Assembly (NCBI GenBank): GCA_019119895.1
Contig: DWWD01000016.1
Location: 40,379-104,378, forward strand
DNA from: Candidatus Anaerostipes avistercoris
GTDB taxonomy: Bacteria; Bacillota; Clostridia; Lachnospirales; Lachnospiraceae
Direction of reading: 5' to 3'
DNA: 64,000 nt
The translations under genes were made by a program, and so were the position numbers. Below, piece by piece: positions 39,683 through 49,953 of this stretch (position 1 is its first letter; every line of letters begins with the position of its first letter). The notes beneath the pieces were generated by a model, which was not told where the DNA came from, searched no databases, and saw only the letters and a list, made by a program, of their open reading frames with translations.

Positions 39683-40558
39683 TTACAATATTTCGATCGT
39701 ATAGCTTAAGCTGGTTTTTTCTCCCGGCTGCAGGGTTTTTATGCCGCGTTTATGTTCAAAAACGTCGTCTTCATCGGTGCAGGTGGAAGTGCCGCTCCAA
39801 GGTTCCAGGGCAACAAAAGGTCCGTCGTTGGCGCTGGACCACACGCCCAGATAATCGAAATCAGGGAAGGTAACACAGATGCCTTTTTCCTGATCTTTGT
39901 GTTTTAAGGAAACTTTTCTGGATTTCAGCTGGTCAAAAATAATCGCGTCATTGTAGAACATTTCGTGTTTGACCGGCAGTGTGGAGGAATCCTTAAGGAT
40001 GGATACACGGTTTCCGTTGTCGATCAGAGCGTCTTCATTGAGAAGCGCGCAGTCAGCGGTTTCCGGATACTCAAATTCCACCACATAGTCTTCGAAATCT
40101 TCCCCTTCTGAAATCGGGCAGTTAAAAGCAGGGTGTCCGCCGACGCAGAACGGCATCGGAACAGAATCATGGTTGATGACCGTATGGATGATCTTAAGTT
40201 TTCTGCCGTCCAGTTCATAGGTCATCTGGAGTTCAAAGTCAAAAGGATACTGTTCTTTCGTTCCTTCATCAGCCTTCAGGGAAAATACAGCTTTCGTATC
40301 TGTGCCGGAAATCAGCGTAAATTCTTTCCTTCTTGCGATTCCGTGGCGGCCGAAAGAACATGTTTTATCTCCGGAGACAGATGCGGTGCCGTTTCTCAGG
40401 CATCCGACGATCGGAAACAGAACAGGCGCCTGTCCGCTCCAGTAATCAGGATTGCCCTGCCACAGATATTCGGTCCCTTCTGCATCCTTCAGGGATGAAA
40501 GTTCTGCTCCCATGGTTTTAAAAGCAGCGGAAATCTTGTCATTTTTCAATTGGATCAT
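39683..40558 (-). CDS. Aldose 1-epimerase family protein
   Basis: LKNDKISAAFKTMGAELSSLKDAEGTEYLWQG...CVGGHPAFNCPI...; aaggagg RBS places start at 40558. Confidence 0.9.
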   Translation of the reverse strand: MIQLKNDKISAAFKTMGAELSSLKDAEGTEYLWQGNPDYWSGQAPVLFPIVGCLRNGTASVSGDKTCSFGRHGIARRKEFTLISGTDTKAVFSLKADEGTKEQYPFDFELQMTYELDGRKLKIIHTVINHDSVPMPFCVGGHPAFNCPISEGEDFEDYVVEFEYPETADCALLNEDALIDNGNRVSILKDSSTLPVKHEMFYNDAIIFDQLKSRKVSLKHKDQEKGICVTFPDFDYLGVWSSANDGPFVALEPWSGTSTCTDEDDVFEHKRGIKTLQPGEKTSLSYTIEIL

Positions 40559-40806
40559 GTTGATTGCCCTCCTTATTTTGTCCAATCCCGGGGGATTGAA
40601 ACCTTGTCTTTATACTAATAATAATATTATATCATGATTTGTGCGAAAAAGGGGAAAATCCCGGCAGATACCGGACAAAGCGGTGTTTTTTCAGCAGATC
40701 AGTAGAATTTTTTTCGCTGGTGTGATAATATGTCTAAGTATGCACAGAACGAGGAAACGATACGGCGGGCGGAAACGTCCGCTTCACATAGGAGAGAGGA
40801 GAGGCT

Positions 40807-42402
40807 ATGGCAAATTCGATCGAACAGGAAATCAACCGCAGAAGGACCTTTGCGATTATTTCGCACCCGGATGCGGGAAAGACGACCCTGACGGAAAAAT
40901 TCCTGCTGTATGGCGGCGCCATTAATACGGCGGGCTCCGTAAAGGGAAAGGCAAACTCCAGACACGCAGTGTCGGACTGGATGGAAATCGAGAAGGAAAG
41001 AGGAATTTCCGTTACATCATCTGTACTGCAGTTTGAATATGAAGGAAAATGCATCAACATCCTGGATACGCCGGGACATGAAGACTTTTCCGAGGACACA
41101 TACCGGACACTGATGGCGGCAGACTGCGCGGTTATGGTCATTGACGCGTCCAAAGGTGTGGAGCCGCAGACCATCAAACTGTTTAAAGTATGTGTCATGC
41201 GGCATATCCCGATTTTTACATTTATCAATAAAATGGACCGGGAGGCAAAGGATTCTTTTGATCTTCTGGATGATATTGAGAAGGTGCTGGGAATCGAGAC
41301 ATGCCCGATCAACTGGCCGATCGGATGTGGAAAAGAGTTCAAGGGAGTTTATGAGAGAGAAAGCAAAAATATTCTCCGATTTGAGGCCGTGTCCACAGGA
41401 GGTGCCAAGGAAGCAAAGGAAACCATTCTTCCGGCGGATGATCCTCAGGCAAAAGAACTGATCGGAGAAGATTTCTATGACAATTTAATGGAAGAAATCG
41501 AACTCCTGGACGGAGCAGCCGCGGAACTGGATATGGATAAGGTGCAGAAAGGTGAATTATCACCGGTATTTTTCGGATCCGCTCTGACAAATTTCGGCGT
41601 GGAGTCCTTTCTGGAGCACTTTCTGAAAATGACCAGCCGGCCGCTTCCGAGAATGTCAAAAGGTGAGGAAGTGGATCCGGTGGAAAATGGATTTTCCGCT
41701 TTCGTTTTTAAGATACAGGCAAATATGAACAAAAACCACAGAGACAGAATCGCGTTTATGAGAATCTGTTCCGGAAAATTTGACGCCAACATGGAAGTGA
41801 AACATGTGCAGACCGGAAAGAAGATGCGCCTGTCACAGCCGCAGCAGATTATGGCTCAGGAGAGGAAAATCGTGGAAGAAGCTTATGCGGGAGATATTAT
41901 CGGAGTCTTTGATCCGGGTATCTTTTCCATTGGAGACACGGTCTGTCTTCCGAAGGATGACTTTGAGTATGAGGGAATCCCGACATTTGCGCCGGAACAT
42001 TTCGCCAGGGTAATCCATTTGGATTCCATGAAACGAAAACAGTTTGTCAAAGGTGTGGAACAGATTGCCCAGGAAGGAGCCATTCAGATTTTCCAGGAAC
42101 ATGAAGCAGGATTTGCGGAAATCATCGTCGGCGTTGTGGGAACGCTGCAGTTTGATGTATTGAAATTCCGCCTGGAAAATGAATACAACTGCCAGATTCG
42201 TCTGGAGCCTCTGCCGTATCAGGCAATCCGCTGGATCAAGGACAGGGATACCGATATGAGCAAATTGAGAGGCGTGGCGGAAGTGAAGAAAGTGAAAGAT
42301 ATGAAAGGCAATCCGCTGCTGCTGTTTAAGAATGAATGGGGAATTCAGTTTGTTCTGGACCGGAACGAAGGACTGGAACTGGTTGAGTTTAGCAAAGAGT
42401 AG
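40807..42402 (+). CDS. prfC: Peptide chain release factor 3
   Basis: TFAIISHPDAGKTTLTEKFLLYGGAINTAGSVKGK; full RF3 length (531 aa). Confidence 0.96.
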   Translation: MANSIEQEINRRRTFAIISHPDAGKTTLTEKFLLYGGAINTAGSVKGKANSRHAVSDWMEIEKERGISVTSSVLQFEYEGKCINILDTPGHEDFSEDTYRTLMAADCAVMVIDASKGVEPQTIKLFKVCVMRHIPIFTFINKMDREAKDSFDLLDDIEKVLGIETCPINWPIGCGKEFKGVYERESKNILRFEAVSTGGAKEAKETILPADDPQAKELIGEDFYDNLMEEIELLDGAAAELDMDKVQKGELSPVFFGSALTNFGVESFLEHFLKMTSRPLPRMSKGEEVDPVENGFSAFVFKIQANMNKNHRDRIAFMRICSGKFDANMEVKHVQTGKKMRLSQPQQIMAQERKIVEEAYAGDIIGVFDPGIFSIGDTVCLPKDDFEYEGIPTFAPEHFARVIHLDSMKRKQFVKGVEQIAQEGAIQIFQEHEAGFAEIIVGVVGTLQFDVLKFRLENEYNCQIRLEPLPYQAIRWIKDRDTDMSKLRGVAEVKKVKDMKGNPLLLFKNEWGIQFVLDRNEGLELVEFSKE

Positions 42403-42427
42403 ATTTGCTGAAAGAGAGGAAGAAAAA

Positions 42428-42685
42428 ATGACTCGGAAAGAGAAATTTGATCAGGCCGCAAAGGAAGCAAAGGCTGTCGGAATCGGCCTGATCCTGATCA
42501 TTGTATTTTGGGTAATTTCCGGCTTTGGTGTGAGCAGGCTGGATATTACTGTATGGCACACGCCCCTCTGGGTGATCACCGGATGTCTGGGCACATGGAT
42601 TTTTTCGATTATATTAGTGTCATGGATCGTGAAAAAGGTGTTTAAAGATTTTGCGCTGGATGAGGAGGATGGAAATGAATCATAA
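42428..42685 (+). CDS. YhdT family (DUF997) membrane protein
   Basis: Small two-TM protein directly upstream of panF; FGVSRLDITVWHTPLWVITGCLGTW. Confidence 0.78.
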   Translation: MTRKEKFDQAAKEAKAVGIGLILIIVFWVISGFGVSRLDITVWHTPLWVITGCLGTWIFSIILVSWIVKKVFKDFALDEEDGNES

Positions 42686-44165
42686 TATTTTTGGCCTGCT
42701 GCCGGTATTTTTATTTATGCTTCTGATGCTTTTGGTAAGCATCTATGTCCGCAATCAATCTGCGAAAAAATCTTCTGGAGGATTTATAAGGGAATATTTT
42801 ATCGGATCAAGGAGTCTGGGAGGCTTCGTCCTTGCTATGACAACAGTGGCTACCTACAGTTCCGTAAGTTCCTTTGTCGGAGGACCGGGACAGGCGTGGA
42901 GTGTTGGATTCGGATGGGTCTATATGTCTGTCGTACAGGTGACCGCCCTGTTTCTGGTGCTGGGAATCCTTGGAAAGAAAATGGCCATGGCTGCCCGCAA
43001 GATCGACGCGGTAACGGTGATCGATGTGATCCGTCACAGATATCAGTCAGATGCGCTGGCTAATATATCTGCTGTTATTATCGTGCTGTTTTTCTCTGCC
43101 ACCATGGTGGCGCAGTTTGTAGGAGGAGCCAAGCTCTTTGAGGCTGTTACGGGATATTCCTATATGACCGGGCTGGTGCTGTTCGGCCTTGTGGTAGTAA
43201 TCTATACGACCATCGGAGGATTCAGAGGCGTGGCCATCACAGATGCGCTGTGCGCCATTGCCATGCTGATCGGTATGTTTATCCTGCTGTTTGGAATCCT
43301 GAAGGCAGGAGGCGGCTACGAAGCCATTATGACACAGATCACATCCAATAAACCGGAAATGATGGAACCTTTGTCCGGCGGAGAAATGCCGGTGAGCCTC
43401 TATATTTCTCAGTGGATGCTGGTGGGAATCTTCACCGTGGGACTTCCTCAGTCAGTGGTTCGCTGTGTCAGCTATAAAGATACGAAATCCCTTCACCGCG
43501 CGATCATCATTGGAACGATCGTAATCGGAGCTATGAATATCGGTATGAACTTTATCGGCGTCCTGGCCCAGGGCGTGCTGCCGGATGATCTGGCAGCTTA
43601 CGGAGGAAGTGTGGACAACATTATGCCGCTGGCTATCGTTGCGTCTTTAAAACCGCTGATCGCGGGTATTACGATCATCGGACCGGTGGCGGCATCCATA
43701 TCCACCGTTTCTTCTCTGCTTTTGACAGCAACGTCTTCTATTGTGAAGGACATTTATATTTATCAGAAAGAGAAGAAGAAGGAGACCGTATCTGAGAAAA
43801 AGACAAGCTTTTTAAGCCAGATATGGACGCTGGTCCTTGGGATCCTGATTTTTATCATTTCCATCAGCCCGCCGGACGTCATCTGGAGAATCAATATGTT
43901 TGCCTTCGGAGGTCTGGAAACCGCATTTTTCTGGGTATTCCTTCTTGGAATGTTCTGGAAGAAGGCTAATAAGAGAGGCGCTGTCTGGGCCATGGCAGCG
44001 GGGACGATTGTCTACTGTGTAACCATGGCGCTTGGCATCACCGCCGGCGGAATCCATCAGATTCTCATTGGAATCGGCGCATCGTTGATTTGTATGCTGA
44101 TCGGCGGATGGACAGGAAAGAGCGCAGACCGGGAAGTCCTGAATGTATATTTCCCGGAAGCGTAG
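42675..44165 (+). CDS. panF: Sodium/pantothenate symporter
   Basis: SSS family: REYFIGSRSLGGFVLAMTTVATYSSVSSFVGGPGQAWSVGFGWVYMSVVQV. Confidence 0.9.
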   Translation: MNHNIFGLLPVFLFMLLMLLVSIYVRNQSAKKSSGGFIREYFIGSRSLGGFVLAMTTVATYSSVSSFVGGPGQAWSVGFGWVYMSVVQVTALFLVLGILGKKMAMAARKIDAVTVIDVIRHRYQSDALANISAVIIVLFFSATMVAQFVGGAKLFEAVTGYSYMTGLVLFGLVVVIYTTIGGFRGVAITDALCAIAMLIGMFILLFGILKAGGGYEAIMTQITSNKPEMMEPLSGGEMPVSLYISQWMLVGIFTVGLPQSVVRCVSYKDTKSLHRAIIIGTIVIGAMNIGMNFIGVLAQGVLPDDLAAYGGSVDNIMPLAIVASLKPLIAGITIIGPVAASISTVSSLLLTATSSIVKDIYIYQKEKKKETVSEKKTSFLSQIWTLVLGILIFIISISPPDVIWRINMFAFGGLETAFFWVFLLGMFWKKANKRGAVWAMAAGTIVYCVTMALGITAGGIHQILIGIGASLICMLIGGWTGKSADREVLNVYFPEA

Positions 44166-44282
44166 AGACACGCGGTATTATAATAGAAGAAACAGGTTCT
44201 GAAAAAATGCAAAAAAATATTGACATGAAGCTGACTCCTGTGCTATGCTGTATAAGCTGTTTAAAACAGCGGAAACAACAAA

Positions 44283-44407
44283 GAAGAGTATCCACTCTCA
44301 CCTTAGCACGAAGGATGATAGCAGTGACTTGGGTTAATATTTAAGAATATGATATTATGATCATGCTTGAATTTACGTGGATAGTCTCAAGACTGTCCAC
44401 TTTTTTC
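44283..44407 (+). ncRNA. Ribosomal protein L20 leader
   Basis: Upstream of infC-rpmI-rplT; agagtatccactctcacc...gtgacttgggtt...catgcttgaatttacgtggatagtctcaagactgtccacttttttc resembles Firmicutes L20 leaders and ends in a terminator. Confidence 0.75.
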
Positions 44408-44474
44408 TTGAGTTAAAAGTTTGGGAGTATGGATTGCTGATGCAGGAACACATGTATTTATGGAGGTGTAGATT

Positions 44475-44984
44475 ATTAGCGATTTAATGGTAAACGGACA
44501 GATTAGAGACAAGGAAGTACGTCTGATATCCACAAACGGAGAACAGCTTGGAATCATGTCCGCAAGGGAAGCACAGAAACTGGCTGATGAAGCCGGACTG
44601 GATCTTGTAAAAATTTCACCAAAGGCAAAACCACCGGTGTGCAAGATTATCGATTACGGAAAGTATAAATATGAACAGACCCGTAAAGAAAAACTTGCAA
44701 AGAAGAAGCAGAAGGTGATTGACATCAAGGAAGTGCGTATGTCACCGAATATTGATACCAATGACCTGAACACGAAGATCAATCATGCACGGAAATTCCT
44801 GGCAAAGGGGGCAAGAGTGAAAGTAACACTTCGCTTCCGCGGGAGAGAACTTGCGCATGTAAATTCCAGCAAAGGAATTCTTGATGATTTTGCCAAAGCG
44901 CTGGAAGATGTAGCAGTAATCGATAAGAAGCCGAAATTTGAAGGAAGAAGCATGACTATGTTTTTGGCTCCAAAGAGCAACTAG
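44475..44984 (+). CDS. infC: Translation initiation factor IF-3, probable AUU start
   Basis: MVNGQIRDKEVRLI...; frame extends to ATT codons at 44472/44475 just after GGAGGT; first ATG is 44487. Confidence 0.9.
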   Translation: MSDLMVNGQIRDKEVRLISTNGEQLGIMSAREAQKLADEAGLDLVKISPKAKPPVCKIIDYGKYKYEQTRKEKLAKKKQKVIDIKEVRMSPNIDTNDLNTKINHARKFLAKGARVKVTLRFRGRELAHVNSSKGILDDFAKALEDVAVIDKKPKFEGRSMTMFLAPKSN

Positions 44985-45048
44985 CAGGCAGGAGCCGATA
45001 GAATTCGAGTGATGAGTAGATACAGGAAGAATAAAGGAGGAAATCATC

Positions 45049-45246
45049 ATGCCAAAAATGAAGACTTGCAGAGCAGCTGCGAAAAGATTTAAAAAGACAG
45101 GAACAGGAAAATTAAAGAGAAATAAGGCATACAAGAGCCATATCTTAACAAAGAAATCTCCTAAGAGAAAGAGAAACTTAAGAAAAGCTGCAATGACAGA
45201 TGCAACAAACGAGAAGAATATGAAGAAGATTTTACCATATCTGTAG
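45049..45246 (+). CDS. rpmI: 50S ribosomal protein L35
   Basis: [33 protein letters not shown]. Confidence 0.97.
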   Translation: MPKMKTCRAAAKRFKKTGTGKLKRNKAYKSHILTKKSPKRKRNLRKAAMTDATNEKNMKKILPYL

Positions 45247-45279
45247 AGTGATTGGATTGTTAAGGAGGAAACATAAGAA

Positions 45280-45636
45280 ATGGCAAGAATTAAAGGCGGA
45301 GTAAACGCAAAGAAAAAACATAACAGAGTATTAAAGCTGGCAAAAGGATACAGAGGAGCCAGATCTAAACAGTATAGAGTAGCAAAACAGTCTGTCATGA
45401 GAGCATTAACAAGCTCTTATGCAGGAAGAAAACAGAGAAAACGTCAGTTCAGACAGTTATGGATTGCGCGTATCAACGCTGCAGCAAGAATGAACGGACT
45501 TTCTTACAGCAAATTAATGCATGGATTAAAATTAGCAGATGTTGAGATCAACAGAAAGATGTTATCTGAAATGGCGATCAGCGAGCCGGATGCGTTTGCA
45601 GCATTAGTTGAAGTTGCAAAAGGAAAACTGGCTTAA
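45280..45636 (+). CDS. rplT: 50S ribosomal protein L20
   Basis: [37 protein letters not shown]. Confidence 0.97.
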   Translation: MARIKGGVNAKKKHNRVLKLAKGYRGARSKQYRVAKQSVMRALTSSYAGRKQRKRQFRQLWIARINAAARMNGLSYSKLMHGLKLADVEINRKMLSEMAISEPDAFAALVEVAKGKLA

Positions 45637-45670
45637 TTTACATCGGCGGAAATAAAAGCGAATGATAATG

Positions 45671-45706
45671 ATATCCCTGGTGTTATTACCGGGGGTATTT
45701 TATTTT
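45671..45706 (+). terminator. Intrinsic terminator after rplT
   Basis: atatccctggtgttattaccgggggtat then tttatttt. Confidence 0.75.
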
Positions 45707-46043
45707 GAAAAACTGAAGAGAAATTCCTTTTTTTAAAAGAAAATACAATTTTTGACATATTTTTGATACATTTTATAAAAATTTATAAAAAGTTTATATT
45801 TGTTTAAACATGTATTTTTTTTAATAATTGTCAGAAAAAAGACGGATTTGTGAATTATATAAGAAAGATTTCTGAAAATACTATGTCAAAATCAAGGATT
45901 TTGGACGAAAAGTTACGAAAGCAATTCAAATGTTACAAAAATATTACAAAAATTTTTAAAAAAAGGTTGACATGAAAGATGAGCGTGGTATAATACAAAA
46001 CGTATTCAAGTTAACAGAATTGTAACAACTTAGGAGGAATATA

Positions 46044-47213
46044 ATGATTATCAAGAAAATGAGACTGTCAATGGCAGTTGTTACTTTAGCAGGAACAGTG
46101 CTTGCAACAACACCAGTCGCAGCAGCAGGAGATAATTCTGCCAGCGATAACAGCAAGGCTCAGTCTGAAAGTAAATATGAAAATAAGGCAGTAGCAGACG
46201 TTCGTTCAAATACAACTCTGAACATCAGAAAAGAGGGAAGCCTCGATTCAGAAATCGTTGGAAAGATGAAAAAAGGAAACATCGCTACTGTAGTTGAAAA
46301 AGGAAGCGAATGGACAAAGGTTAAATCCGGAGACGTTACAGGATACGTAAAGAATGATTATCTGGTATTTGACAATGACATTGAAGAGTATGCAAAAGAT
46401 AATGTAAAACAGGTAGCAAAAGTTAATACAGAAACTCTTCGTGTAAGAGAAAAAGCTACAACAGACTCTGACATTATCGATTTAGTTGGTGAGGGAGATA
46501 CCTATACAGTTAACAATCAGAATGATGAATGGGTGAAAGTCAGTGTAGACGGAGAGACAGGATATCTTTCAAAAGACTATACAGAACTTGATTATTCATT
46601 CGGAAATGCTAAATCTATGGCTGAAATCCGTGCAGAACAGAAAGCAAAAGAAGAAGCGGCAGCAGCTCAGGCAGCAGCGGACAACACAAGTTCTTCTGCA
46701 GCAAGCAGCACAAGCTCTTCTGCATCTACAGCAAGCAGCAGCACAAGCTCAAGAAGAAGAACGAGCTCTTCTACAAGCAGAAGCACAGCGGCAAGCAGCT
46801 CAAGCTCTTACAGTTCTTCATCTTCTACAACATCTGGATCTGCTACAGGTTCCAGCATTGCAAGCTATGCAAGACAGTTTGTTGGTAACCCATACCGCTA
46901 TGGCGGAACAAGCTTAACAAATGGTGCAGACTGCTCAGGATTCGTTATGTCAGTATATGCTCACTTTGGATACAGTCTGAATCGTACATCCAGCGCACAG
47001 GCAAGCAATGGTGTTGCAGTATCAACAAGCAACCTTCAGCCAGGAGACTTATTATTCTACGGAAGCGGCGGAGGAATCAACCACGTAGCTATCTACATTG
47101 GCGGAGGACAGGTTGTACACGCAAGTAATTCCGCTCCATATCCAAAAGGAGGAATTAAAATCTCCAGCGCCTTCTACAGAACTCCTGTATGCGCAAGAAG
47201 AATTGTTAGATAA
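46044..47213 (+). CDS. Secreted C40 (NlpC/P60) peptidase with two SH3b domains and Ser-rich linker
   Basis: Signal peptide; two SH3 repeats (LNIRKEGSLDSEIVGKM, LRVREKATTDSDIIDLV); NGADCSGFVMSVYAHFG...GDLLFYGSGGGINHVAIYIGGGQVVHAS. Confidence 0.93.
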   Translation: MIIKKMRLSMAVVTLAGTVLATTPVAAAGDNSASDNSKAQSESKYENKAVADVRSNTTLNIRKEGSLDSEIVGKMKKGNIATVVEKGSEWTKVKSGDVTGYVKNDYLVFDNDIEEYAKDNVKQVAKVNTETLRVREKATTDSDIIDLVGEGDTYTVNNQNDEWVKVSVDGETGYLSKDYTELDYSFGNAKSMAEIRAEQKAKEEAAAAQAAADNTSSSAASSTSSSASTASSSTSSRRRTSSSTSRSTAASSSSSYSSSSSTTSGSATGSSIASYARQFVGNPYRYGGTSLTNGADCSGFVMSVYAHFGYSLNRTSSAQASNGVAVSTSNLQPGDLLFYGSGGGINHVAIYIGGGQVVHASNSAPYPKGGIKISSAFYRTPVCARRIVR

Positions 47214-47238
47214 TAAAACAATTGAACATAAGATAAGC

Positions 47239-47271
47239 AATCGGCAGAGTATTGAACTCTGCCGATTTTTT
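47239..47271 (+). terminator. Intrinsic terminator
   Basis: aatcggcagag-tattga-actctgccgattttttg. Confidence 0.85.
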
Positions 47272-47544
47272 GTTGGCGATACGCCTGGAGAGCGGCTGCT
47301 ATGCCTGCATGATTTTAACTAAAATGAATGATAGATCCGGCGCCACTGGGAAACGAGAAACCGGGCCCGCTTTCTCCGGAGAAGGAAGATCAGTCTCCGG
47401 AGAAGAAAGCGGCAGGGGAAAAATATGATGAAAAATAGAATAATATATTTCTTTCTGATATACATGACGTGACTACCTCACATATGAGAATAAAAGGGAT
47501 AATAGTTATTTTTATTTTATCAAAAAGTCGAAAACTAGTCTATA

Positions 47545-47561
47545 AGAATATAAGATATTCT
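47545..47561. promoter_or_regulatory. Perfect inverted repeat, candidate XRE autoregulatory operator
   Basis: AGAATAT-AAG-ATATTCT about 70 bp upstream of the XRE gene. Confidence 0.5.
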
Positions 47562-47629
47562 ATTAGTTTATTATTTGCGGCTCTGTTTCATACTAAAATA
47601 GTACCAATGGGAAGAAACGGAGAGATGGC

Positions 47630-47995
47630 ATGGAGATTAATTATAAGGCATTGGGTGAACGGATTCGGAAAATAAGAAAAGTAGAAGGCATGACACAGGA
47701 ATATCTGGCGGAGAAGCTGGAGATTTCAACTCAGCACATGTCAAATATAGAAAATGCGTCTAAGAAGCCGTCTCTTGCCCTGCTCATGGATCTCGCAGAG
47801 CTTCTGGGAGTCACTCTGGATGAATTGCTGGCGGACAGCTATCCAAAGGAGAAGAATGGGGACGCCCTTTATACGGAGACAGAAATGATTCTTGAGCGGT
47901 GCAGTGCAAAAGAGAGAAAGATTGCCGTTGAGATGCTGGAAGCCCTGGTAAGCAGCATGATCAGGAACAGAGGAGAAGATAAGGAAGAGGAATAA
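47630..47995 (+). CDS. XRE family transcriptional regulator
   Basis: LGERIRKIRKVEGMTQEYLAEKLEISTQHMSNIENASKKPSLALLMDLAELLGVTLDELL. Confidence 0.92.
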   Translation: MEINYKALGERIRKIRKVEGMTQEYLAEKLEISTQHMSNIENASKKPSLALLMDLAELLGVTLDELLADSYPKEKNGDALYTETEMILERCSAKERKIAVEMLEALVSSMIRNRGEDKEEE

Positions 47996-48015
47996 AATAT
48001 ATTTTTTTATACAAC

Positions 48016-48047
48016 AAAAAAACCAGCACATTCCATGCTGGTTTTTC
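48016..48047. terminator. Bidirectional terminator between XRE gene and tRNAs
   Basis: aaaaaccagca-cattcca-tgctggttttt. Confidence 0.75.
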
Positions 48048-48051
48048 TTAA

Positions 48052-48135
48052 TGCCGATGGCGAGATTCGAACTCGCACGAGCATACACTCACTGCGACCT
48101 GAACACAGCGCGTCTGCCAATTCCGCCACATCGGC
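48052..48135 (-). tRNA. tRNA-Leu (CAG)
   Basis: Acceptor GCCGATG/CATCGGC + A; anticodon arm CTGTG-TTCAGGT-CGCAG; long variable arm; TpsiC GTTCGAATC. Confidence 0.93.
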
Positions 48136-48139
48136 AAAG

Positions 48140-48224
48140 TGCAGTTGAGGGGACTTGAACCCCTACCCAGTTAACCCGGACTAGATCCTTAGTCTAGCGC
48201 GTATGCCAATTCCGCCACAACTGC
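48140..48224 (-). tRNA. tRNA-Leu (AAG)
   Basis: Acceptor GCAGTTG/CAACTGC + A; anticodon arm CTAGA-CTAAGGA-TCTAG; GTTCAAGTC T-arm. Confidence 0.92.
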
Positions 48225-48373
48225 GCAACACAGTTATAATACCATTATCTGAGCGGCATGTCAACAGTTTTTTTAAAAAACTTTGAAAAACTTTAAAAAA
48301 TATGTAATTTCGCCGCCTCATGGTTTATAATGTACCATATTATGAGAAAAAAGTAAAGGAAAAGGAGAAAAAA

Positions 48374-49276
48374 ATGTTAATAGGATCCCATGTGGGAATG
48401 AAAGGGAAGGAAATGTTCCTTGGTTCTGTGAAAGAGGCTCTTTCCTACGGCGCCAGTACATTTATGGTGTATACAGGAGCTCCGCAAAATACAAGACGCA
48501 AAAAGATTGAGGAACTGAGAATCGAAGAAGGCAGAGAACTGATGAGAGAAAATGGGATGGATATTTTCGTAGTGCATGCCCCGTACATCATTAATCTTGC
48601 CAATACGGTGAAACCGGAGACGTTTCAGCTGGCAGTGGATTTTTTGAGGATAGAGATTAAGAGGACGGCAGCTATGGGAAGCGATATCCTGGTACTGCAT
48701 CCCGGATCTCATGTTGGAGCAGGGACTGACGAGGGAATCGCCCAGATCATCCGCGGGCTGAATCTGGTGCTGGAGGAAGATACGCCGGTAAAGGTCGCGC
48801 TGGAGACCATGGCGGGCAAGGGCAGTGAAATCGGACGGGAATTTGAAGAGCTGGCCCGAATCTACGATGGCGTCCGATATCCGGATAAACTGAGAGTCTG
48901 CTTTGACACCTGTCATGTCAGCGACAGCGGACTGAATGTAAAAGAAGAATTTGACACCGTTATGAATTCCTTTGACCGGATCATAGGAAAGGATCAGATC
49001 AGTGTTTTTCACATCAATGACAGTAAGAATCCGATGGGAGCGGCAAAAGACCGTCATGAGAATCTGGGATTTGGAGAAATCGGATTCGATGCGCTCCGGT
49101 ATGTTGTCAACCACAAAGACTTTGAGGAGGTACCGAAGATTCTTGAGACGCCTTATGTGAAAGAGCCGGATGGAAAGAAATCTTATCCGCCTTACCGGTA
49201 TGAAATTGAGATGCTGAAAACAGGAACCTTCGATCCGAAGATGAAAGAAAGAATACTGGAGGATGCCGGAAAATGA
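48374..49276 (+). CDS. nfo: Endonuclease IV (AP endonuclease)
   Basis: [59 protein letters not shown]. Confidence 0.94.
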   Translation: MLIGSHVGMKGKEMFLGSVKEALSYGASTFMVYTGAPQNTRRKKIEELRIEEGRELMRENGMDIFVVHAPYIINLANTVKPETFQLAVDFLRIEIKRTAAMGSDILVLHPGSHVGAGTDEGIAQIIRGLNLVLEEDTPVKVALETMAGKGSEIGREFEELARIYDGVRYPDKLRVCFDTCHVSDSGLNVKEEFDTVMNSFDRIIGKDQISVFHINDSKNPMGAAKDRHENLGFGEIGFDALRYVVNHKDFEEVPKILETPYVKEPDGKKSYPPYRYEIEMLKTGTFDPKMKERILEDAGK

Positions 49277-49953
49277 AAGTAACATTTATTGAACATAGTG
49301 GATTTTCAGTGGAAATAGAGCGAGCGGTGCTGTTATTTGATTATTACAAAGGAACCATACCGCAGTTTCCAAAGAATAAAAGAATTTTTGTATTTGCATC
49401 TCACAGTCATGGAGATCATTATAATACAGAAATCTGGAAATTGAAGGAAGAGTATCCGGATATTACGTATATTCTTTCCGATGATATCCGGCCCAGTGGA
49501 GATGCCGTTCTTATGGGACCTCATGAGATAAAAGAAATCAAAGGAATCCGGGTGAAGACTCTGAAATCCAATGATATGGGCGTAGCATTTCTGGTGGAAG
49601 CCGAGGGAAAAACGATATTCCACGCAGGCGATCTTAACTGGTGGCACTGGAATGGAGAGCCGGATGAGGAGAATGAATATTACAAAAGGACATTCCAGGA
49701 GGAAATCGGGCGTCTGGAAGGAGTTTCCATTGATGTTGCCTTTATGCTCCTGGATCCGAGACAGGAAGATAAGTACTGCTGGGGAATGAATTACTTTCTG
49801 GAGAAAATACATCCCCGCATAGTATTCCCGATGCACTGCTTCGGCTCTTATAAGATCACAAGGCATTATCTGCGGTGCAGCGATGGGAAACGCTGGAAAG
49901 ATGTGGTATATGAAATTACCAGGCCATCTGAAGAGTTTGTGATCATTGATTAA
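49273..49953 (+). CDS. Metallo-beta-lactamase fold hydrolase
   Basis: [29 protein letters not shown]. Confidence 0.88.
   Translation: MKVTFIEHSGFSVEIERAVLLFDYYKGTIPQFPKNKRIFVFASHSHGDHYNTEIWKLKEEYPDITYILSDDIRPSGDAVLMGPHEIKEIKGIRVKTLKSNDMGVAFLVEAEGKTIFHAGDLNWWHWNGEPDEENEYYKRTFQEEIGRLEGVSIDVAFMLLDPRQEDKYCWGMNYFLEKIHPRIVFPMHCFGSYKITRHYLRCSDGKRWKDVVYEITRPSEEFVIID

Noticed and set aside
46588-46917. 109-aa Gln/Ala-rich ORF
   Set aside because: Alternate frame of the Ser-rich linker of the NlpC/P60 gene.
47469-47675. 68-aa ORF before the XRE gene
   Set aside because: Overlaps the promoter/operator region and XRE start; no RBS or homology signal.
48377-49285. 302-aa antisense ORF
   Set aside because: Exact mirror of nfo with no recognisable domains.
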